A DNA stretch of 11,262 nt from Ventricola sp051883735 (GTDB lineage Bacteria; Bacillota; Clostridia; Christensenellales; Aristaeellaceae): the NCBI GenBank assembly GCA_051883735.1, contig JBJEUH010000005.1, positions 1 through 11,262 on the forward strand, in the 5' to 3' direction. The translations under genes and the position numbers were made by a program. This document shows, in pieces, positions 7,677 to 11,262 of the stretch; positions within the stretch are counted from its first letter, which is position 1; each line of letters starts with the position of its first letter. Below the pieces are notes generated by a model. It searched no databases. It was not told the origin of the DNA and saw only the letters and a program-made list of their open reading frames with translations.

Positions 7677-7702
7677 GTAACCGTCAACAGAGAGCTGCTT
7701 TC

Positions 7703-7747
7703 ATGAAAAATGAGAGAAAGAACCCGTGGAAAGGATGGATCACATGA
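7703..7747 (+). CDS. possible 14-aa leader peptide overlapping the hydrolase start
   Basis: A short frame encoding MKNERKNPWKGWIT begins about 20 nt after the expected transcription start, and its TGA overlaps the ATG of the next gene (ATGA at 7744-7747). This is the spacing expected for translational coupling. The ribosome binding site (GAGAG, 8-9 nt upstream) is weak and there is no homology argument, so it may be chance. Confidence 0.25.
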   Translation: MKNERKNPWKGWIT

Positions 7748-8916
7748 AGAAAACCGGTTTTGTCCTCGCGGCCCTTGCGCTGCTCATCGCCCTGGTCGCT
7801 CTTTCGGGCGCCGCCTGCGCGCAAAGCGCCAATCCGCACGCCGCCGAATGGCTGGACGAGACGATGAGCGCGTCGCTCGATACCCTCGCTCGCATCGACG
7901 AGGCGGGTCTTTTCTATGAAATGACCTGCGATTACGACTACGACACTCCCCTCTTCCAGACCCTCCTGGGCAAATTCGGCCAGTATGACGCGGGCTGCTC
8001 TGCGTTCACCACCTGGAACGAAACGGGCGACTGCTTCCTGACCGCCAGGAACTACGATTACCGGCACACCGATCCCAACGGCGCGTATACCGGCCTCAAC
8101 GTGGCCCTTCACTGCGCCCCGGAGGGCAAATACAAGTCCATCGGCATCGCGGACGCCTGCTGGCTCAGCCTCGCCGGCGGCGCCTACTATGCCGGCGTGC
8201 TGGATGACGGCACGACGGATACCTCGCTGGCCGTGCTGCTCCCGTATCTGTGCGTGGACGGCCTCAATGAAAAGGGCGTGAGCGTCTCCATCCTGAAGCT
8301 GGATGTGAAGGAGGGCGAAACCCCCGTCGACCAGCAGGAGCCGGGCAAGGTCGCCATCGGCCATTCCGTGCTGGCACGCTATATCCTGGACAACTGCGCC
8401 ACGGTGGAGGAGGCCGTTGCCCTGGCCGGGGAATACAACATCCGCAATACGGGCGGCATGGACTTCCACCTGTTCGTTGCCGACGCCACGGGCGCTTCCG
8501 TCGTGCTGGAATGGCGCTATAATCAGCTGACCGTGACGGACACCAATGCCGTGACGAACTACTATGTGGGCTATGACGACGCCGAGGACCGCTACAAGGA
8601 CGGCGTCTGCTCGGAAAAGGTGGTTCCCCTTGGCAACACCGTGCGGGAGTACCACTATGGCTATGGCCACGGCTATCACCGCCTGACCGGCATCGTCAGC
8701 GCGCTGGAGCGCTATATCGACTTTACCCAGGAAACCTACATGACGAAGATGACCCCGACCCAGGCCATGAAGATTCTCAGCGTCGCTGCGCAGGACCCGG
8801 GCACGGAGGCGACCTCCATGACGCAGTACAGCGTGATCTACAACGCGCAGGAGGCGAGCGCAACCGTCTGGCTGCAGCAGGACTATACCACGGCCTATAC
8901 GCTGACGATGGATTGA
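7744..8916 (+). CDS. secreted linear amide C-N hydrolase (choloylglycine hydrolase / C45-like Ntn family)
   Basis: A 390-aa secreted Ntn hydrolase, a family that cleaves linear amides such as conjugated bile acids, penicillin V, N-acyl amino acids or acyl-homoserine lactones. MKKTGFVLAALALL begins a signal peptide with a likely signal-peptidase I site at ACA/QS. The nucleophile is Cys85 in DAGCSAF, exposed by autocleavage after Gly84, which leaves a propeptide of about 55 residues between signal and mature chain. RNYD (102-105) matches the catalytic Arg and Asp, spaced 17 and 20 residues after the Cys as in bile-salt hydrolase. Further family blocks are GLNEKGVSVSI (173-183), DFHLFVADATG (240-250) and TNYY (271-274). 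I chose the ATG at 7744 because AAAGGA precedes it suitably; GTG 7726 and ATG 7735 are in frame. The substrate is not determined, and bile-salt specificity should not be assumed. Confidence 0.87.
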   Translation: MKKTGFVLAALALLIALVALSGAACAQSANPHAAEWLDETMSASLDTLARIDEAGLFYEMTCDYDYDTPLFQTLLGKFGQYDAGCSAFTTWNETGDCFLTARNYDYRHTDPNGAYTGLNVALHCAPEGKYKSIGIADACWLSLAGGAYYAGVLDDGTTDTSLAVLLPYLCVDGLNEKGVSVSILKLDVKEGETPVDQQEPGKVAIGHSVLARYILDNCATVEEAVALAGEYNIRNTGGMDFHLFVADATGASVVLEWRYNQLTVTDTNAVTNYYVGYDDAEDRYKDGVCSEKVVPLGNTVREYHYGYGHGYHRLTGIVSALERYIDFTQETYMTKMTPTQAMKILSVAAQDPGTEATSMTQYSVIYNAQEASATVWLQQDYTTAYTLTMD

Positions 8917-8932
8917 GCGCACAGCCTGTCCA

Positions 8933-9004
8933 ATCGGGTAGGAGGGGGTGGCTAGCCCCCGTCCTCCCACACCACCGCTCATGCGGTCCCGCAAGCGGCG
9001 GTTC
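8933..9004 (-). ncRNA. group IIC intron domains V and VI
   Basis: Domain V occupies about 8969-9004 and starts GAACCGCCG, including the CGC catalytic triad found in IIC introns. It folds back on GAGCGGTGGTG around a GCGGGACCGC tip. Domain VI (8933 to about 8967) pairs GGGAGGACGGGGG with CCCCCTCC and leaves the branch-point A in CTACCC, seven nucleotides from the 3' end as in the O. iheyensis intron. The catalytic core looks intact. Confidence 0.9.
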
Positions 9005-9551
9005 AGTTGTTGGCACTTATCAGCACGTTTAGCTGGATATCAGGACGCTCCGCGATTCTGCCATACCTTCAGTCACTCACCTATCCTCTGGCAGACATCC
9101 TCTTTCGAGCAACTGCTTTCCACACGCCCAATTCCTGACATGCTGTGTGACCAGCAACCGCCGAGCCCTTCCCTCTGTCGGCTTTCACCGGCTTCTCTGG
9201 TACTATGGCCCAGACTGACTTCTGTGGGTTCAGCCATGCCTTTCAGCATGGGTTACATCTCGCGATGCGTTCCCCACAGATCTCCCCGCATAAGGTGCAA
9301 TAGCCTTCATTCCATGTAGCCGCCGCATTTACGTGACAGAGTCCGGGTAGTATGGGACTTCGGCTTGTCTAGCAGTCTCGTCCGCTCTGCCCCGCCTTGT
9401 ATGCGATTTCTGTTCGTCGGCTCGGAACTTTGCCTGCGGCTTCCTTCAGATTCTACCTCACGATAGACACCCTTGCCGTTCGGCTAACACTTCCTACTAC
9501 CAAGCGTGTAGTGGACTTTCACCACCAAGCTATTGCCCATGGCGGGCGTAC
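8933..9551 (-). mobile_element. ORF-less group IIC intron
   Basis: Read on the minus strand this is a complete-looking 619-nt group II intron of the bacterial IIC class, strongly resembling from memory the Oceanobacillus iheyensis intron of known structure. The 5' end reads GTACGCCCGCCATGGGC (9551 downward), and domain I carries the conserved AAGGGTGTC and GGAATCTGAAGGAAGC-type blocks. The domain III region has GGGGAGATCTG and CAGAAGTCAG followed by CCATAGTACC (9199-9208). Domains V and VI and the terminal CGAT follow. Domain IV (about 9005-9198) is only some 190 nt and has no reverse transcriptase/maturase, so any mobility or protein-assisted splicing would need a protein from elsewhere. The 5' exon is a hairpin (9560-9588), as IIC introns prefer. 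It lies antisense to both flanking genes, so it would not be spliced from their mRNAs. The 5' end is GTACG rather than the consensus GTGYG. Confidence 0.93.
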
Positions 9552-9559
9552 TAGCAATC

Positions 9560-9594
9560 TGCGCCGCCTGCTTTTGCAGGTCGGCGCATTTTGT
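9560..9594 (+). terminator. hairpin terminator (original terminator of the Ntn hydrolase; intron target)
   Basis: TGCGCCG+CCTGC pairs with GCAGG+CGGCGCA (one bulged T at 9581) around a TTTT loop, followed by TTTTGT on the plus strand. If the intron is removed the hairpin lies about 24 nt after the hydrolase stop codon, the normal place for its terminator. The intron entered on the side opposite the U-tract, 8 nt from the stem (GATTGCTA before the intron on the minus strand). Confidence 0.8.
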
Positions 9595-9728
9595 ACGGAT
9601 GAACGCCCCAAAATCGATCATGATCAGGAAAAAGGACATTTTGCATTCAAAGAATTGCCGGCATATGGGAAGAAATCTGAGCCTGTCATCGTCTGTATCA
9701 TTGAACACATGGAGGAGGTCATAAAACG

Positions 9729-10376
9729 ATGAAGAAATGGATCGCGCTTCTGTCCGCCTTTCTGCTGACGCTGTCCTGTGCGACGGCGGAATCCCCGGAT
9801 GCAGGCCATACGGCAACGCTCTCCCTGGACGCCAACCCCAGCACCGGCTATTCCTGGACGGGCTCTGTGCTGGTCGGCGACGCCGTTCAGCTGGACAGCG
9901 CCGAAGGCGCCTACATCCCGGATGACCAGAGCGGCACGCTTGCCGGAGCCGGCGGCCAAACGCAGTATGCGGTGACTGCCGTTAAGCCGGGAAGCAGCAT
10001 CCTCACCTTTGATTATCGTCGCAGCTGGGAGGATACGGCGCTGGAGCAGAGGGTCTATCTGGCTGTCGTGGATCAGGACCTGAATCTGTCCATGACGGAT
10101 GTGACGGAAACCGGCGTTTTCCAGGGCACGGTGCTTTCGCTGAACGAGGAGGAGCACACCGCGCTGCTTGCGCATGAAACGCTCGGCGAAATCCAGGCAC
10201 AGTTCAGCCCGGAGACGGGCCTGCCGGCCTTGGATGAGCAGATTGTGATCTATACGGATGGGACGATGGCCCTGTCTTTGCCGGCCGTGATGAATGTGCT
10301 CGCATGGCGCAGCCTTTCCCCCGTGGATGCCGCAGAGGAGGCTGATGCAGCGTCCCTTGCGGAGATCACGGATTGA
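9729..10376 (+). CDS. secreted chagasin-like (I42) protease inhibitor with extra C-terminal domain
   Basis: A 215-aa exported protein. MKKWIALLSAFLLTLSCATA is a short signal peptide with a likely cut at ATA/ES. Residues ~28-115 carry all three loop motifs of the I42/chagasin family of cysteine-protease inhibitors: NPSTGYSW (36-43), GAGGQTQY (73-80) and RRSWE (97-101). In chagasin these loops insert into the active-site cleft of papain-like proteases. The roughly 90 residues that follow (GVFQGTVLSLN... to the acidic end EEADAASLAEITD) are not part of the inhibitor fold. Their beta-strand-like pattern may be a small barrel, but I do not recognise the family. GGAGGAGG lies about 10 nt before the ATG. 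The target protease, self or foreign, is unknown. A lipoprotein reading at Cys17 is unlikely because the preceding TLS is not a good lipobox. Confidence 0.85.
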   Translation: MKKWIALLSAFLLTLSCATAESPDAGHTATLSLDANPSTGYSWTGSVLVGDAVQLDSAEGAYIPDDQSGTLAGAGGQTQYAVTAVKPGSSILTFDYRRSWEDTALEQRVYLAVVDQDLNLSMTDVTETGVFQGTVLSLNEEEHTALLAHETLGEIQAQFSPETGLPALDEQIVIYTDGTMALSLPAVMNVLAWRSLSPVDAAEEADAASLAEITD

Positions 10377-10482
10377 GCCCGCGATGCATGGTGAGGAGCT
10401 CCCGGAGCCGACCGTCAGGCCAGGCAGGTATCCGCGTCCGAGAAATGACGCCGTTCCCGCGTAAACGACATGTCTTTTGTGA

Positions 10483-10510
10483 AGCGTCGCAGCAATGCGG
10501 CGCTTTTTCT
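10483..10510 (+). terminator. intrinsic terminator of the I42 gene
   Basis: AGCGTCGCA pairs with TGCGGCGCT (one G-T wobble) around a GCAA tetraloop, followed by TTTTTCT. It lies about 107 nt after the I42 stop codon. Confidence 0.85.
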
Positions 10511-10580
10511 GTACGCCCGAGGGAATCGATGCCCCTATCCCCGCTCCGCTTCCGCCATGATCTTCATATCATGACAAAGA

Positions 10581-10611
10581 ACCGTCAGAGAACGGGATGT
10601 TCCCTGACGGT
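10581..10611 (-). terminator. probable terminator of the LPQTG surface-protein gene
   Basis: Arms at 10581-10593 and 10599-10611 pair over 13 bp with one mismatch around a 5-nt loop. On the minus strand the stem is followed by TCTTTGTC, a weak U-tract, about 100 nt beyond the stop codon at 10715. The plus strand has no U-tract. Confidence 0.6.
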
Positions 10612-10714
10612 GATTGTATGATGGATCATTCTGCTCCGAGGTCATCGGGCCGCCATCCGGGAAAGCCTCCGGGCTGGGGATGGGTTTGGCGTGCTGCCGG
10701 ACGCTCTACCGGTC

Positions 10715-11262
10715 TTATCCTCTGCTGCGCACCCTGCGGCACACGATCGCCAGCACAGCCGCGGACGAGAACGCCAGCAGGAGCCACAGCGCCAGCTGCG
10801 AGCTGTCGCCGGTCTGCGGCAGAATGGTCAGCGTCGCAGAATCGGAGGTGACGTAGTCCCCGAACTGATCCGTGACCACGCAGCGAACGATCAGGCCGTT
10901 CTGCTCCTCATTGACCGATTGGATGCGGTAGGTATCCTGCTTGGCGCCCGGGATGTCCTCCCAGCGGTCCGTTCCGATCATGCGCTGCCACTGGTAGCGG
11001 TAGGGCGCTTTGCCGCCGGCGGCCGTCACGGAGAACACGGCCTCCTGCCCCGCGGAGACGGGGATGCTCACGGGCTGCTCGATGATGCACAGCTGCGTGA
11101 TCAGCAGCAGACGCACATGGTTGTCCACATCAGCGTATTCGTCGTAATTCCCGTTCGCGCTCACGTAAAGATCCAGTTCCGGCAGGCTGCGGCCCTTCGT
11201 CAGCTCCCTCAGGGGGATATCCATGGAGTAGCCGAAGTCATCGCCCATGTCAAGGCGGAATC
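10715..11262 (-). CDS. C-terminal part of an LPQTG sortase-anchored, Ig-like surface protein (partial)
   Basis: The frame is open to the right edge of the window, so the N-terminus is missing; 181 residues are visible. The C-terminus is a complete cell-wall sorting signal: LPQTG (codons at 10808-10822), a hydrophobic stretch (LALWLLLAFSSAAVLAIV) and the basic tail CRRVRSRG. Sortase would cut between T and G and link the protein to the peptidoglycan precursor. Before it is an immunoglobulin-like domain (about IEQPVSIPVSAGQ to TSDSATLTIL) with the typical PYRYQWQ strand and a VRCVVTDQFGDYVTS strand. The more N-terminal part (DFGYSMDIPLREL...) is not recognised. The function of the whole protein (adhesion, enzyme or scaffold) cannot be judged from this end. 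It converges on the I42 gene. Confidence 0.85.
   Translation of the reverse strand, partial: FRLDMGDDFGYSMDIPLRELTKGRSLPELDLYVSANGNYDEYADVDNHVRLLLITQLCIIEQPVSIPVSAGQEAVFSVTAAGGKAPYRYQWQRMIGTDRWEDIPGAKQDTYRIQSVNEEQNGLIVRCVVTDQFGDYVTSDSATLTILPQTGDSSQLALWLLLAFSSAAVLAIVCRRVRSRG

Larger units (their letters stand above)
10377..10714. other. intergenic region between convergent genes
   Basis: This 338-bp stretch lies between the plus-strand I42 gene and the minus-strand surface-protein gene. Besides the two hairpins listed separately (10483-10510 and 10581-10611) I see no promoter, RNA gene or convincing small coding sequence. Short open frames here have no ribosome binding site or recognisable product. 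Confidence 0.6.

Noticed and set aside
7744..8916. Reading the Ntn hydrolase as a lipoprotein at LSGAAC, or as a bile-salt hydrolase
   Set aside because: The lipobox lacks the aliphatic residue at -3 while an AxA signal-peptidase I site is present. The long propeptide and exported nature differ from typical cytoplasmic bile-salt hydrolases.
7684..8994. 436-codon minus-strand open frame opposite the Ntn hydrolase
   Set aside because: Repetitive valine/arginine/glycine translation, no ribosome binding site, and it runs into intron domain V; the plus-strand product has clear catalytic motifs.
9560..9588. Hairpin next to the intron considered as an integron attC site, which some IIC introns target
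   Set aside because: No integron integrase, no gene cassettes and no attC core boxes; it fits a simple intrinsic terminator with a U-tract.
9615..9624. GATCATGATC palindrome upstream of the I42 gene
   Set aside because: A 10-bp self-complementary string without flanking symmetry or a promoter context; easily chance.
9641..9669. TTGCAT-N17-TATGGG as a promoter for the I42 gene
   Set aside because: Only about half of the consensus positions match; too weak to list, although some promoter is expected between 9595 and 9728.
8948..9816. Several open frames of 60-125 codons within and around the intron
   Set aside because: They lie across structured intron RNA (domains I-VI) on either strand, lack ribosome binding sites and match no protein family.
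1..11262. CRISPR arrays, tRNA/rRNA genes, transposases, toxin-antitoxin or defence genes
   Set aside because: Looked for on both strands; no repeat-spacer pattern, cloverleaf or characteristic protein motif was seen.

Overview
The window is a GC-rich chromosomal segment, most likely from a gut-type Clostridia/Firmicutes bacterium. The evidence is strong AGGAGG-type ribosome binding sites, good sigma-A style TTGNNN-N17-TATAAT promoters, a group IIC intron of the Oceanobacillus iheyensis type, secreted proteins with short Gram-positive signal peptides, and a C-terminal LPQTG sortase sorting signal. The species cannot be named from the sequence. I found no tRNA, rRNA, CRISPR array, transposase or phage gene.

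Region 1 (2-4640) is a divergent catabolic cassette. On the minus strand an alpha/beta-hydrolase esterase (BD-FAE-like) is followed 5 bp later by a UbiD-family, prenylated-FMN-dependent decarboxylase. On the plus strand, behind a clear promoter, are two LysR-type regulators whose genes overlap by ATGA. The arrangement suggests controlled cleavage of a (phenolic?) ester followed by decarboxylation of the freed acid, but the substrate is inferred. A bidirectional hairpin terminator closes this block.

Region 2 (4711-8916) is a second divergent unit. On the minus strand a multi-pass membrane transporter (MFS-like) and an AbgB-like M20 amidohydrolase form a two-gene operon with a long structured leader. 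On the plus strand is a secreted Ntn-type linear amide hydrolase (choloylglycine hydrolase/C45-like). Its promoter carries a perfect 6-3-6 palindrome in the -35/-10 spacer. The three genes could together cleave an amide outside the cell, import the product and hydrolyse a second amide inside.

Region 3 (8917-9594) is a 619-nt group IIC intron on the minus strand with no reverse transcriptase. It sits between the stop codon of the Ntn hydrolase and a hairpin that was evidently that gene's terminator. Domains V and VI and both ends can be read directly.

Region 4 (9595-11262) holds a secreted chagasin-like (I42) cysteine-protease inhibitor with an extra C-terminal domain and its terminator. On the opposite strand is the 3' end of an LPQTG-anchored, Ig-like surface protein that runs off the window.

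Nothing in the window is clearly a new defence or mobile system. The most notable points are the ORF-less intron and its insertion site, the doubly LysR-controlled esterase/UbiD cassette, and the regulatory palindromes and leader of the amide-hydrolase region.
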